From: Myxococcales bacterium
GTDB taxonomy: Bacteria; Myxococcota_A; Polyangia; Nannocystales; Nannocystaceae
DNA length: 64,000 bases
Assembly (NCBI GenBank): GCA_020633315.1
Contig: JACKDV010000001.1
Location: forward strand, 868,001 to 932,000
Direction: 5' to 3'
Numbering within the stretch: position 1 is the stretch's first letter; every line of letters begins with the position of its first letter. The notes beneath the pieces were generated by a model. It was given only the letters and a program-made list of their open reading frames with translations. It searched no databases and had not been told where the DNA came from. Both the position numbers and the translations under genes were made by a program. Below are positions 1 to 9,233 of the stretch, piece by piece.

Positions 1-1147
1 TGCTGCGGGGCAGGGGCGAGGCCACGGCGTCGTCGCGACCGAAGGCGATGCTCTCCTCCTGCGTGGACACGTCCCACGACCACTCGAGGATCGGGTCGAT
101 CCCGAACTGCCGCTCCTTGCCCAGGCGCACCGGGAAGTCCACCGCGTAGCGCATGCGCAGGCGGTTGTGGTTGGCGCCCAGCGAGAAGCGGGTGACCTCG
201 CGGCTGACGTCGTCGCGGATCCGCCCGAAGGGAGCGATCTGCAGCGAGCTGTCGTAGATCCAGCCGAGGTTGGTGGTGAAGCGGAAGGGAAACTGCTTCT
301 TGGTCAGGTACCTGACGTCGAGGGCGAACAGGCCGTCGAACCACACGTTGGCGCCCGAGGTCAGCAGGCGCTCGCTGCCGCTGAGCAGGCCCACGCCCAC
401 CTGGCCGCCCACGCCGATGCCGTACTTCTTGAAGCGGTAGGCGCCCTTGATGCCGAAGTCCACGTCGCCCAGGGCGAAGATCGCCTCGGCGTCCTGGCGC
501 CCGGCCTGCTCGCGAGCGTTGCGGTTGGCCTGCGAGTTGACCGACAGCCACAGCTCGCCCCACTCGAAGGGCGAGAACGCCATCGACACGCCGCCGCGCA
601 CCCGCGAGTGCTGATCGGGCCCCGCGGTGGTGCTCTCGTAGATGAAGCCCTCCTTGCGGAAGAAGTCGGTGTGGAGCTTGAAGCGGAAGGTGTACTTGCC
701 GCCCACGTCGGGCAGGGAGGTGGTGAACAGACCCGCCGCGCCGCGGTTGGTGTTCATCATCGGCTCGCGCCGGCCTCGGACCATGCCGGGATCGTCGCTG
801 CTCGCCTCGTCGCCCGAGTCCTTGGCCTTCTTGTCCTTCTTGCCCCGGCGTCCGCGGCCGCGTCCCTCCGACTCGCTCTCGGCGTCGCCGGTGAGGCCCG
901 CATCGCTCAGCTCCGCGCCGAGGTCCACGCTTCCGGAAGCGGAGCCGCCGATGTCCGCCGAGGGGCCGGGCTCGGGCGCAGGCTCGGCCGGAGCGACGTC
1001 GGCCGGCGCTGCATCGGCCGGAGCGGCGTCGGCCGGCGGTGTGGAGCCCGACTCACCGTCGGGTAGCGAAGGAGGCTGGGCTGCCCATACCGAGGGCGAC
1101 AACAAGAGGCCGAAGCTCGAGGCAACCAGCGGGGGGATGCGACCCAT
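1..1147 (-). CDS. Outer-membrane beta-barrel protein, C-terminus beyond the window
   Basis: The frame is open from an ATG at 1147 to the left edge, so about 382 residues are present and the C-terminus is missing. A signal peptide is visible (MGRIPPLVASSFGLLLSPSV, cleavage near WA-AQ). It is followed by an acidic Ala/Pro-rich stretch with repeated APAD-type units, then a short lysine-rich segment (KKDKKAK). The rest alternates aromatic and polar residues as in transmembrane beta-strands, with strand-like blocks such as YTFRFKLHTDFF and LGANHNRLRMRYAVDF. This suggests an outer-membrane barrel, possibly the barrel part of an OmpA-like protein; any C-terminal peptidoglycan-binding domain would lie outside. 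It is divergent from the next gene across about 220 bp. Family assignment is by composition only. Confidence 0.75.
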   Translation of the reverse strand, partial: MGRIPPLVASSFGLLLSPSVWAAQPPSLPDGESGSTPPADAAPADAAPADVAPAEPAPEPGPSADIGGSASGSVDLGAELSDAGLTGDAESESEGRGRGRRGKKDKKAKDSGDEASSDDPGMVRGRREPMMNTNRGAAGLFTTSLPDVGGKYTFRFKLHTDFFRKEGFIYESTTAGPDQHSRVRGGVSMAFSPFEWGELWLSVNSQANRNAREQAGRQDAEAIFALGDVDFGIKGAYRFKKYGIGVGGQVGVGLLSGSERLLTSGANVWFDGLFALDVRYLTKKQFPFRFTTNLGWIYDSSLQIAPFGRIRDDVSREVTRFSLGANHNRLRMRYAVDFPVRLGKERQFGIDPILEWSWDVSTQEESIAFGRDDAVASPLPRS

Positions 1148-1371
1148 GCCACGAAGCGTCCAACGAAGGGGCGCCAACTGTCAAACCTCACATCCCCGGT
1201 TCGACCCAGTTTGTCCGCGGAATCTTCGGCGAGCCTGCCCATCCGCTCAGCCCACGCACCAGCCCACCGACGGTTGCCTTCACCATCGGTGGAGGGCCTT
1301 CCGTCAGCAGGGGAGGATGCCGCAAGATCGCCCGACCCGTGTCGTCTCGTCAATGCCGGCCCGCGGCGGTG

Positions 1372-4300
1372 GTGTGGATCCCGGCGCACGGGGTCGCGCG
1401 CACGCGGACCCATGATCGGAGCCATCGAGGGATCGGGCCCGGATGGCTCGTGCTCGCTGCGATCGTGGGTCTGCTGCTGCTGGCCCCAGGGCTCGCGTGG
1501 GCGGGGCCGTGGGCGTCGGCGGCCCCGCCGACCCGCTCGACCGCAGCCGTCGCCGCGCGCGGCTCGGGCGATCTCGAGGGACCCACGGCCGAGCTCCCGC
1601 CGGCACCGCTCGGCTCCGCGCCCGTCGAGGGCTCGGCGCTCGTCTCCGCCGACGCGGTGCCCGAGGCTCGCGTGGCCGAGGCCCGCGTGTGGCTCACCAT
1701 CCATCGCGGCGGGGAGACGCTGCCCACCGGCGAGCGAGTCGATCGCAATGGCGCGTGGGTGGAGGGCACGATCGAGTACCGCCTGACCGCTCCCGCGGTG
1801 GCCGGCCAGCGCCTGGTGCTGCTCGACTTCGCCGAGGCCATCCATCGCGATCCGGTGGAGCTCGACGAGGTCCGCATCGCCACCCACCTCGACGGCCCCT
1901 TCGATCGCGGCGCCCTGGTGCTCACGGGCCTGTGGGGCGTGGAGGCCAGCGAGCGGGTGGGAGACCGCCGCGACGTGGTGCTCACCCTCGCCCCGGGCGC
2001 CGAGGTGGTCACGCTGCGCTACACGGTCGACGTGCCGCACCGCTACTGGCCGTTCGGCTGCGTGCGGCGGCGCTGCAGCCTCAGCGGCGCCCTGGCCCCC
2101 CTGCCCAGCGTGCCCGCCCAGGGCGGTCGCTGGCTGCCCAAGGGGCGGGTGATCGACCCGGTGCGCTGGCGGGTGGAGGACCTGCGCCTGGCCGTGCCGG
2201 GGCGCGTGAAGGCGGGCCGGGTGGTCGCGCCGCCACGGCGCGAGCCGCAGGACGAGGGGCTCCTGGGGCGCAGCGAGGAGCTGGTGGTGGTCGCCGACGA
2301 GGACCGCCGGCAGCAGTTTCCCTCGGTGTTCTGGGGGCCCCGCTGGCATCGCACCCACACCATCCACCGCGGCGTGCGGATCGAGGTGCTGCACGTGGGC
2401 CCGCGCCCGCTGGGGCAGGTGCCCCACGAGACGCTGATCCAGCTGCGCCGCGACGTGGCGGGGCAGGTGCAGCAGATCGCCGTCGACGCGGTGGAGCTGC
2501 TCGCCGCCCTCGCCCAGCCGCTGCCGCCCGACGAGACCATCACCGTGGTGCAGGGGCCGCTGCGCCACACCGTGGCCCAGGCCCACCCCGACGTGGTGGT
2601 GCTCAGCGATCAGGCGCTGGAGCTGCTGCCCTCGGATCGCCTGCTCAAGTTCCACCAGACCGCGATCGCGCGCTCGGTCTTCGACATGCTGCTCGAGCGT
2701 CGCTTCCGGGGCACCCACGATCCATCGGTCGACCTGTGGCTGCCGGGGATCCTCAGCTTCTCCATCGTGCAGCTGTGGGAGCAGACCCGCGAGCACGCCG
2801 ACGAGTTCGCGGCCGACATCCTGCGCAACTTCACCTTCGTCCCCGCCGTCGATCGCTTCCTCTACACCCAGCAGGCCAGCTTCTCGGCGTCGTACTTCCG
2901 CGGGGTGGAGGACGAGATCTCGCTGCGCGACCACCCGCTGTGGTTCTCGCACGAGCTGCCCACGGGGCGGCGGCTGTTCGAGAAGCTGCGCGACAGCGCG
3001 GGCGACGAGGCGGTGGAGGGGCTGGTGCGGGCGATGGTCCACGACCCCACCCAGGATCCGGTGCGGGCGGCCGAGCGGGCGTGGGGGCACGAGCTGGGGT
3101 GGTTCTTCGAGCAGTGGCTGGGGCCGTACCCCAGCGTGGACTACGTGCTGCACCGGGTGGTGAGCGAGCGCGAGGGCGACGGCTGGCGCCACGAGATCAC
3201 GGTGGAGCGGATCGGGCAGCGCCCGGTGATCGAGCCGGTGCAGGTGCTCGCCACCGAGCGCGGCGGCGAGGCGCACTACCTGGTGTGGGACGGCGAGCTG
3301 GCGCCGCACAACGAGAGCCTCGCCACCGAGCCCCGCCAGGGCCTACACCGCTGGGAGCTGCACACCGCCCGGCGGCTCCGCAGCGTGCGGGTGGACCCGC
3401 GCTCGCGACTGCTGCAGCAGCCACAGCCGCCCCACGACAACGTGGATCCCCGCTTCGACGATCGCCGGCCGCCGCAGTACCGCTTCCTGTACACGGGGGC
3501 GGGGGTGAGCATCGCGGCCTCGGAGTTCGTCAACGCGACCACGCCTGCCTCGCGCTTCAACGCGATCGCGGGCTTCGCCTCGTTCGAGACCAGCCTGCGC
3601 CGCGACCTGCGACGCACGGGGCACCTGCTGGTCTCCCGCGATCGCGAGACCAACCTGGGCCTGGGCGCGAGCGTGAACCTGTGGTTCGGCGACAAGGTCA
3701 ACAACCAGCGCCGGCGCTCGCGGGTGCGGCTGTCGCTCAACGGCTCGTGGCTCAACGAGAGCTCGCTCGATCCGCGGGGCGGGGTGCGGATGACCGAGCG
3801 GGTGGCCCTGGTCGACGACACGCGGCGCTTCGGCTGGTGGCCCGAGCGCGGGCGCTGGCTGTCGGTCTCGCTCACGGGGCGCCACACCGTGCGCATCGAC
3901 GGCCTGCCCGGCGACGTGCACGACGTGGTGGCCGGGGCCTCGTGGATCCAGCTGTGGCGCCTGGCCCACGACCACGTGCTGGCCACCGCGCTGTCGGGCG
4001 AGATGGTGTTCCCGCTGGTGGGCGGCAGCGAGTTCCGCAACCTCGCGCGCATGGGCGGCATCGGGGGGCTGTCGGGCTACCTCGCCGACGAGATCTTCGG
4101 ACGCGGCGTGGTGCTGGCCCAGGCCGAGTACCGCCACGTCTACGTCAACGACCTGCACCTGCCGCTGCTGCACCTGGGGTACCTGCGCAGCCTGGGGGGC
4201 ACCCTGTTCACCGGCACCGGCTCGGCCTCGTCGTGCGACGGCTTCGACGGATGGCTCGGCCCCAAGAGCTTCTACGGGCACGCCGGCTACGCCGCGGACG

Positions 4301-4497
4301 CGCGGCTGTCGATCTTCGGGGTCACGCCGCAGCTGTTCCGGGTGGAGGTCTCGGTGCCGCTGGTGCGGCGCGACACCACCTGCCTGGGCCAGTCGCTGCC
4401 CGGCTACCTCGGCGAGCGGCAGGGGCTGTCGCCCGAGGAGGTGCGCCAGGTGCTGCCGCGCTTCAACATCAACGTGACCTTCCAGCAGACCTTCTAG
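1372..4497 (+). CDS. M1-peptidase-like domain fused to an Omp85-type beta-barrel
   Basis: About 1041 residues. The frame is open further upstream (ATG at 1039), but that would overlap the divergent gene. A GTG at 1369 or 1372 places a short charged leader before a clear signal sequence (GWLVLAAIVGLLLLAPGLAWA). The N-terminal half resembles gluzincin (M1) aminopeptidases: a beta domain with HRYWPFGC, then a helical part ending in LGWFFEQWLGPYPSVDY. No HExxH zinc motif is present; the matching helix reads KFHQTAIARSVF, so peptidase activity is unlikely. The C-terminal ~400 residues look like an outer-membrane barrel: GGIGGLSGY resembles the LRGY region of Omp85 proteins, and the chain ends in FQQTF with a terminal Phe. 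The next gene follows 15 bp downstream and may be co-transcribed. Role unknown; start uncertain. Confidence 0.8.
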   Translation: MWIPAHGVARTRTHDRSHRGIGPGWLVLAAIVGLLLLAPGLAWAGPWASAAPPTRSTAAVAARGSGDLEGPTAELPPAPLGSAPVEGSALVSADAVPEARVAEARVWLTIHRGGETLPTGERVDRNGAWVEGTIEYRLTAPAVAGQRLVLLDFAEAIHRDPVELDEVRIATHLDGPFDRGALVLTGLWGVEASERVGDRRDVVLTLAPGAEVVTLRYTVDVPHRYWPFGCVRRRCSLSGALAPLPSVPAQGGRWLPKGRVIDPVRWRVEDLRLAVPGRVKAGRVVAPPRREPQDEGLLGRSEELVVVADEDRRQQFPSVFWGPRWHRTHTIHRGVRIEVLHVGPRPLGQVPHETLIQLRRDVAGQVQQIAVDAVELLAALAQPLPPDETITVVQGPLRHTVAQAHPDVVVLSDQALELLPSDRLLKFHQTAIARSVFDMLLERRFRGTHDPSVDLWLPGILSFSIVQLWEQTREHADEFAADILRNFTFVPAVDRFLYTQQASFSASYFRGVEDEISLRDHPLWFSHELPTGRRLFEKLRDSAGDEAVEGLVRAMVHDPTQDPVRAAERAWGHELGWFFEQWLGPYPSVDYVLHRVVSEREGDGWRHEITVERIGQRPVIEPVQVLATERGGEAHYLVWDGELAPHNESLATEPRQGLHRWELHTARRLRSVRVDPRSRLLQQPQPPHDNVDPRFDDRRPPQYRFLYTGAGVSIAASEFVNATTPASRFNAIAGFASFETSLRRDLRRTGHLLVSRDRETNLGLGASVNLWFGDKVNNQRRRSRVRLSLNGSWLNESSLDPRGGVRMTERVALVDDTRRFGWWPERGRWLSVSLTGRHTVRIDGLPGDVHDVVAGASWIQLWRLAHDHVLATALSGEMVFPLVGGSEFRNLARMGGIGGLSGYLADEIFGRGVVLAQAEYRHVYVNDLHLPLLHLGYLRSLGGTLFTGTGSASSCDGFDGWLGPKSFYGHAGYAADARLSIFGVTPQLFRVEVSVPLVRRDTTCLGQSLPGYLGERQGLSPEEVRQVLPRFNINVTFQQTF

Positions 4498-4512
4498 GGC
4501 GGGGACGAGGCG

Positions 4513-6093
4513 GTGGAGGAGCGACGACGACGAGCCTGGGCGGCCGCGCTGGCGCTGCTGGTGATCGGGGGGCTGTCGGCGTGGCTGCGGGCGCCCGGCT
4601 TCACCCAGGGGGGCTTCGCCTCGCACGATGTGGCCGGGATCCTCCACGGCGCCATGCTGCTGCACGACGGCGCGCTGCCCTACGTGGACAGCATCGAGCT
4701 CAAGGCGCCGGGCACCTTCTACCTGGCCGCGCTGCTGGCCGGGCCCGGCGGCACCGACATCGCCGCGTTCCAGGTGTGGGCCAACCTGTGGGCCCTGGCC
4801 TCGCTGGGAGTGGTGGCCGCGATCGCCTGGCGGCTGTGGGGACCGGCGGCCGCGGTGGTGGCCGCGCTGCTCTACGGGCTGCACGACGCCCACCTCGACA
4901 GCATGGACGCCAACTACGTCACCTGGGCCCAGCTCCCGCTGGTGGCGGCCGTGGGCGCGGCGCTGGTGGCCCCGCGGGCGGCCACGCGGCGGCGCGAGCT
5001 GGGCTGGTGGGTGGCCGCGGGGCTGCTCGCGGGCGCGGCCGCGCTGCTCAAGCGTCCGGCCGGGGTGGGGGGCGTGGTGGTGATGGCCATGGCGCTGTGG
5101 CCCGGCGCCGGCGAGCGCACGTCGATCAAGGCGCGGGTCCTGGCCGTGCTCGCCGGAGGGCTGGGCTCGCACCTGCCCGTCGCGCTGCACTACGCGGCCG
5201 CGGGCGAGCTGGGGGCGCTGGTCGACGGCTACCTGCGCAGCCGCTGGGGCATGCGCTACGTGAGCCAGGGCGGCGAGCCCTTCGGCCTGGCCGCGATCGA
5301 GGAGGGCATGCTCGCGACCGCGTTCTTCGTGGCGCTGCCGCTGGCCCTGGCCCTGTTCGCCGCGGTGCCCCCCCGCGATCGCGAGGCCCGGCGGATCACC
5401 ATGGGCCTGGCGCTGTGGTCGTTGGGCACGCTGGCGGTGGCGTGGGTGGGCCTGCGCTTCTACAAGGGCTACTTCCTCGCCGTCTCGGCTCCGCTGTGCC
5501 TGTGGGCCGCCGCGCCCTGGGGGCTGCTGGGCGCCTCGTGCCGGGTGCGTCGCTGGGGCCGGTGGGTGCTGCTGCTCCCGGCGCTGCTGCTGGCGCTGCG
5601 GCAGCTCGCGGTGCTCGAGCACCAGCGCGTGGATCGGGACCGTCCCCACGACCAGGGCGGCCGGGTGATCGCCAAGGTGGTGAGCGGTGATCGGCGCCCC
5701 GGCGATCGCATCTGGGTGTGGGGCTGGCACCTGTGGGACGTGTATCCGCTGACGGGGATGCGCTCGGCCTCGCGGGTCTACAAGTCGCTGGGGCTGCTCA
5801 CCCCGCCCAACGACGACACCTGGCGGCGGCCCGCGTCGCGACTGCGCTTCGTGGACGGCGAGGCGGCGGCGATCCTGCTGGAGGATCTCCAGGCCAGCCG
5901 CCCCGCGTGGATCGTGCTGGGCTCCACGGTGCCGCGGGCGGAGTTCCGGGCGCTCAACGACTTCCTGCGCGAGCACTACCTGCTCGAGCGCAAGGTGAGG
6001 CTGGGGCGGGTGCAGTTCTGGCACCGTCGCGATCGCGCGCAGGCCCAGCGCGCGGCCGCGGCGGCCCGCCGAGCCGAGCCCGCCGCCCCGTGA
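4513..6093 (+). CDS. GT-C type membrane glycosyltransferase (family 39/83-like)
   Basis: 526 residues from a GTG start. The chain has roughly ten or more hydrophobic segments. The first loop carries FASHDVAGILHGAMLL followed by ELKAPGTFYLAALLAG, the arrangement seen in the acidic first loop of PMT/ArnT-like GT-C enzymes. A soluble C-terminal part follows (DRIWVWGWHLWDVYPLTGMR onward). Such enzymes transfer sugars from polyprenyl-phosphate donors at the outer face of the inner membrane; donor and acceptor cannot be told here. The gene follows the M1-like/barrel gene by 15 bp, which suggests one transcript, possibly with envelope-related roles. The extreme C-terminus is Ala/Arg-rich and probably disordered. 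Confidence 0.8.
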   Translation: MEERRRRAWAAALALLVIGGLSAWLRAPGFTQGGFASHDVAGILHGAMLLHDGALPYVDSIELKAPGTFYLAALLAGPGGTDIAAFQVWANLWALASLGVVAAIAWRLWGPAAAVVAALLYGLHDAHLDSMDANYVTWAQLPLVAAVGAALVAPRAATRRRELGWWVAAGLLAGAAALLKRPAGVGGVVVMAMALWPGAGERTSIKARVLAVLAGGLGSHLPVALHYAAAGELGALVDGYLRSRWGMRYVSQGGEPFGLAAIEEGMLATAFFVALPLALALFAAVPPRDREARRITMGLALWSLGTLAVAWVGLRFYKGYFLAVSAPLCLWAAAPWGLLGASCRVRRWGRWVLLLPALLLALRQLAVLEHQRVDRDRPHDQGGRVIAKVVSGDRRPGDRIWVWGWHLWDVYPLTGMRSASRVYKSLGLLTPPNDDTWRRPASRLRFVDGEAAAILLEDLQASRPAWIVLGSTVPRAEFRALNDFLREHYLLERKVRLGRVQFWHRRDRAQAQRAAAAARRAEPAAP

Positions 6094-6107
6094 GGGCGCC
6101 GGCTTTC

Positions 6108-6124
6108 CCCCCGCGGAGCGGGGG
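6108..6124 (+). terminator. GC-rich hairpin after the glycosyltransferase
   Basis: Fifteen bases after the stop codon, CCCCCGC (6108-6114) pairs perfectly with GCGGGGG (6118-6124) across a 3-base loop. There is no T-tract, as is usual in such GC-rich genomes. It lies between convergent genes, so it may end transcription from the left. Activity is inferred from structure and position. Confidence 0.45.
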
Positions 6125-6317
6125 CGCTAGGCTGGATCGAGATCGGTCGCAGCCATGTGGAGGCCCTCGCGGATCGGTGCTGGGCTCATCGCCAGCGTTC
6201 GTCGGGAGGACCCCTTCCAGCGCGACCCGGCGCTCATCGAGGAGCGGGCGATCCACCGAGGCGCTGACCCGCATGGTCGCGCGCCGGCCGGTGCCGCTGG
6301 TGCAGTGACACGCGGGA

Positions 6318-6899
6318 TCAGTCCTTGGTCAACCAGAAGGTCCCGCGCGCGGCCCCCAGGCGCCAGTGGCCCTCGATGCGACGACCGGCCTCGTCCAGGG
6401 TGCCCACGTAGAGCACCGAGTGCGTCGCGCTGCCGGTGCGGTAGGTCTTGAGCAGCACCACGCGCCCCGAGGCATAGGCGTCGCCGGTGAGACCGGCCTC
6501 GAGCTCGGAGTAGCCGTAGACGTAGGAGAAGGTGTTGGGCTCCGTGGTCGAGCCGCTGATTGTCCCGTCGCTCGCCTCGAGCTCGGCCTGGAAGGAGACC
6601 GGCCCGCTGCTGTCGCCGTCGTACTCGCCCCGCCAGTGACCGCGCAGGCGTCGATCGATCTCGGGGTCGCGCTCGTCGGGCTTGGCCGCCGCGGCCTCGC
6701 AGGTCTCGGTGATCTTGGCGCCCAGGCGGGTCGCCAGCGGCACGCGGGCCTCGGGACACTTGGTGGCCTCCGGCACGGCCTCGCCCGTGGGCTCGACCTT
6801 CGCGGCGCTTGCGCTGGGCTCGGCGGTGGTCGATCCCTCGTCGGCGCAGCCCCCCTGGGCCATGCCCATGGCCAGCCCGATCCCGAGCATCCTTCGCAT
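6318..6899 (-). CDS. Small lipoprotein with a C-terminal beta domain
   Basis: 193 residues from ATG at 6899. The N-terminus (MRRMLGIGLAMGMAQGGCAD) is a lipoprotein signal with the probable lipid-bearing Cys at residue 18. A low-complexity Ala/Glu stretch follows. The second half has short beta-like blocks with repeated G-x-W elements (LRGHWRGEYDG, IEGHWRLGAARGTFWLTKD), the kind of pattern seen in small lipocalin-like or 'extracellular solute' beta domains. I do not recognise a named family. It is divergent from the VWA gene across about 150 bp and convergent with the glycosyltransferase gene. Confidence 0.75.
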   Translation of the reverse strand: MRRMLGIGLAMGMAQGGCADEGSTTAEPSASAAKVEPTGEAVPEATKCPEARVPLATRLGAKITETCEAAAAKPDERDPEIDRRLRGHWRGEYDGDSSGPVSFQAELEASDGTISGSTTEPNTFSYVYGYSELEAGLTGDAYASGRVVLLKTYRTGSATHSVLYVGTLDEAGRRIEGHWRLGAARGTFWLTKD

Positions 6900-7053
6900 G
6901 GGGTCGCAGCATAGCGATCGAAGCCGCTGCGTGCCCGTGACGGCTGCATCCGCGCTACGCTGCGCAGAGCGCGGAGATCCTCCGCGGCCAGATCGACGAC
7001 GGAGGTGGTGCGTATCGACGTCGGTCGCGGCCCCCGCGCGGAGACCCATCGCC

Positions 7054-8562
7054 ATGAAGCTCGGAACGGTAGCGTTATTGTCCACCCTCGGCATGGCCCT
7101 CACCAGCGTCAGCGTCTGGGCGCTGACCCCCGAGGGTGGGGGACCCGGCGCGCCCGTCCCTGCCGCCGCTCCGGCCGTCACCGGACCGTCGAGCCAGGGG
7201 GCACGGGCGGGCGGGGGACTGCTCGCGGGGCTGGTCGGCGATGACGGCGACGCGAGCTTCACCTCGGGCTCCACCCTGATGCTCGAGGGACGCCTGGGCC
7301 ACGCGGTCCTCGAGGCGCAGCGCGACAACGAGACCTTCCTGATGCTCAACGTCAGCGGAGCCACCGAGGACCTCGCGAGCGCCTCGGCCCCGGTGAACCT
7401 GTCGATCGTGATCGACCGCTCTCGCTCGATGGAGGGGCGTCGCCTCGAGAACGCGCTGTCGGCCGCGCGGGGCATGGTGCGGCGGCTCCGGGACGGCGAC
7501 ACGGTCAGCGTGGTCACCTACAACACGGAGACCTCGGTGGTGGTGCCGGCCACCGTGCTCGACCGCCGCTCGCGGGACGACGTGCTGTTCGCCCTGCGCG
7601 GCATCGAGGCCCGCGGCCACACCTGCATCTCGTGCGGCGTGGACGCGGGCCTGGTCGCGATGGGGCGCCGCGCCGGAGTCTCGCGCATGCTGCTGCTGAG
7701 CGACGGCGAGGCCAACACGGGCATCCGCGACGTGGGCGGCTTCCAGCTCATGGCCGAGCAGGCCCGCGGCCGCGACGTGTCGATCAGCACCATCGGCGTG
7801 GACGTGGACTACAACGAGCGGGTGATGTTCGCCCTGGCGCAGAGCTCCAACGGCCGCCACTACTTCGTGTCGGACGAGGCCAGCCTGCCGCGGATCTTCG
7901 ACGCCGAGCTCGACAGCCTGGTGCGCACCGTGGCCAGCCGAGCCGAGGTGGAGATCGACCTCGCGCCCGGCGTCACCATGCTCGAGGTGCTCGACCGCAG
8001 CTTCACCCGCGACGGCAACCGCGTGCTCGTGCCCTTCGGCGCCTTCGCCCAGGGCGAGAACAAGACCCTGCTCATGCGCCTGCGGGTCCCTCGGGGCGAG
8101 GTGGGCGACCGCCCGGTGGCCGAGGTGCGCATGCGCTACGAGGACCTCACCCGCAACCGTCCCGGCTCGTGCGAGGGCTCGCTCATCGCCCGGCTCAGCG
8201 ACGACGCGGCGAAGGTCTCGCCCCTCGATCCCATCGTGGAGGCCCGGGTGGCCCGCTCGGAGACCTCGGCCGCGCTGGTGCGCGCCAACGAGCTGTTCAG
8301 CGAGGGCGACATCGAGGCGGCCCGCCGCACCCTCGACTCGAGCCGCGGCCGCATCCGCAACCGCCAGTCGGCGGCGCACACCCGGGCCAGCTCGGCGGAC
8401 CAGCCCGCCATCGACGAGGACTTCGCGCGCCAGCTCAGCACCCTCGAGGAGGCCGAGCAGGGCTTCGGAGCCGCCGCGGCGGAGCCTGCCCCCGCCAGCA
8501 GCCGCAAGGGCAAGGCCCAGGTCCGCAGCAACGCCGGCGTGCTCGACGAGCTGGGGCTGTAG
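7054..8562 (+). CDS. Secreted von Willebrand factor A domain protein
   Basis: 502 residues from ATG 7054. The frame is open upstream, but the signal peptide begins here (MKLGTVALLSTLGMALTSVS, cleavage near WALT). The VWA domain spans about residues 110-300: the MIDAS motif reads IVIDRSRSMEG, followed by SVVTYNTE and LLLSDGEANTGI with the expected Asp. The architecture resembles YfbK-type proteins, VWA followed by a beta-rich region (residues 300-400) and a C-terminal helical part with AxxLxxEGDIEAARRTL. VWA domains bind protein partners through a metal ion. A Cys pair (HTCISCG) inside the VWA domain is unusual and could form a disulfide. The partner is unknown. Confidence 0.88.
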   Translation: MKLGTVALLSTLGMALTSVSVWALTPEGGGPGAPVPAAAPAVTGPSSQGARAGGGLLAGLVGDDGDASFTSGSTLMLEGRLGHAVLEAQRDNETFLMLNVSGATEDLASASAPVNLSIVIDRSRSMEGRRLENALSAARGMVRRLRDGDTVSVVTYNTETSVVVPATVLDRRSRDDVLFALRGIEARGHTCISCGVDAGLVAMGRRAGVSRMLLLSDGEANTGIRDVGGFQLMAEQARGRDVSISTIGVDVDYNERVMFALAQSSNGRHYFVSDEASLPRIFDAELDSLVRTVASRAEVEIDLAPGVTMLEVLDRSFTRDGNRVLVPFGAFAQGENKTLLMRLRVPRGEVGDRPVAEVRMRYEDLTRNRPGSCEGSLIARLSDDAAKVSPLDPIVEARVARSETSAALVRANELFSEGDIEAARRTLDSSRGRIRNRQSAAHTRASSADQPAIDEDFARQLSTLEEAEQGFGAAAAEPAPASSRKGKAQVRSNAGVLDELGL

Positions 8563-8698
8563 GTCGGCACGACAGCGCGTGACCCGGGCAGCCGTGCTGG
8601 GGGATGCCCGGCAGGGCCGGGCCCCTCGCCACCACGGGCCTTTCCGCTCCGTACCCTGTTCTTCGGGCGCCGGGCGGGTATCATCGCGGGCTCCAACA

Positions 8699-9166
8699 AT
8701 GCAGGTTGCAGTCGGAAAGGACGTCGAGGCGGTCTGCCGCAAGTGCGGTGAGGTGTGGCACGTGATCATGGCCATGGACGGGTCGAAGATCACCCGGGTC
8801 CAGTGCAAGCAGTGCATGGCCTACCACCGCTACCGCCCCCCGGAGGGCGAGGCACGGGTGGATGTCAGCCCGGGCTCGCGTCGCAAGACGGCCCCGGCCA
8901 CCCGCACCAAGACCACCACCGCGTCCTCCTCGCGCAAGAAGTCCTCGAAGAAGAAGTCCTCGCGCAAGGCGAGCTTCGACGAGCCGCTGGTGGAGCCCGA
9001 TCTCTCGCGCCCGATCCGCCCCTACAAGATGAGCGAGCGCTACCTGCCCGGCGACCGCGTGCAACACCCCAAGTTCGGCGAGGGGGTGGTCGAGATGCTG
9101 CCCGGCGACGGCAAGATGAACGTCTTCTTCGAGGACGGTCGCCGCACCCTGGCCCACGATCGCTGA
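8699..9166 (+). CDS. Zinc-ribbon protein with basic linker and CarD/UvrD-tail-like end
   Basis: 155 residues from ATG 8699. The N-terminal part has CRKCG and CKQCM pairs, a four-Cys zinc ribbon spanning about residues 12-38. The middle is a Lys/Ser/Thr-rich disordered segment (SSRKKSSKKKSSRKASF), like a histone-tail or nucleic-acid-binding linker. The C-terminal ~45 residues read YLPGDRVQHPKFGEGVVEML, a small Tudor/SH3-like fold resembling the C-terminal tail of UvrD/PcrA helicases and the RNA-polymerase-interacting domain of CarD. A role in transcription or repair through RNA polymerase contact is inference. It is separated by about 140 bp from the VWA gene. Confidence 0.8.
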   Translation: MQVAVGKDVEAVCRKCGEVWHVIMAMDGSKITRVQCKQCMAYHRYRPPEGEARVDVSPGSRRKTAPATRTKTTTASSSRKKSSKKKSSRKASFDEPLVEPDLSRPIRPYKMSERYLPGDRVQHPKFGEGVVEMLPGDGKMNVFFEDGRRTLAHDR

Positions 9167-9174
9167 GGACGCGC

Positions 9175-9216
9175 AGCGCCGGGCCGCCCGCCCGTCCCGG
9201 GGCGGCCGGGAGCGCT
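9175..9216. terminator. Bidirectional GC-rich hairpin between convergent genes
   Basis: GGCCGCCC (9182-9189) pairs with GGGCGGCC (9200-9207). An outer AGCGC/GCGCT stem (9175-9179 with 9212-9216) extends it. It sits between the stop of the zinc-ribbon gene and the stop of bolA, so it could serve both directions. No T-tract is present. Confidence 0.45.
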
Positions 9217-9233
9217 CCTCGCCGCCGATCGGA

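Noticed and set aside
1443..5690. Very long plus-strand open frame, ~1400 codons, Arg/Ala/Gly-rich
   Set aside because: It is an out-of-frame shadow of the M1-like/barrel and glycosyltransferase genes. Composition is typical of antisense or shifted reading of GC-rich genes.
6126..6317. Short plus-strand stretch with coding-like third positions (LTRMVARRPVPLVQ before a stop)
   Set aside because: It would need a frameshift to extend and has no recognisable domain; at most a gene remnant between convergent genes.
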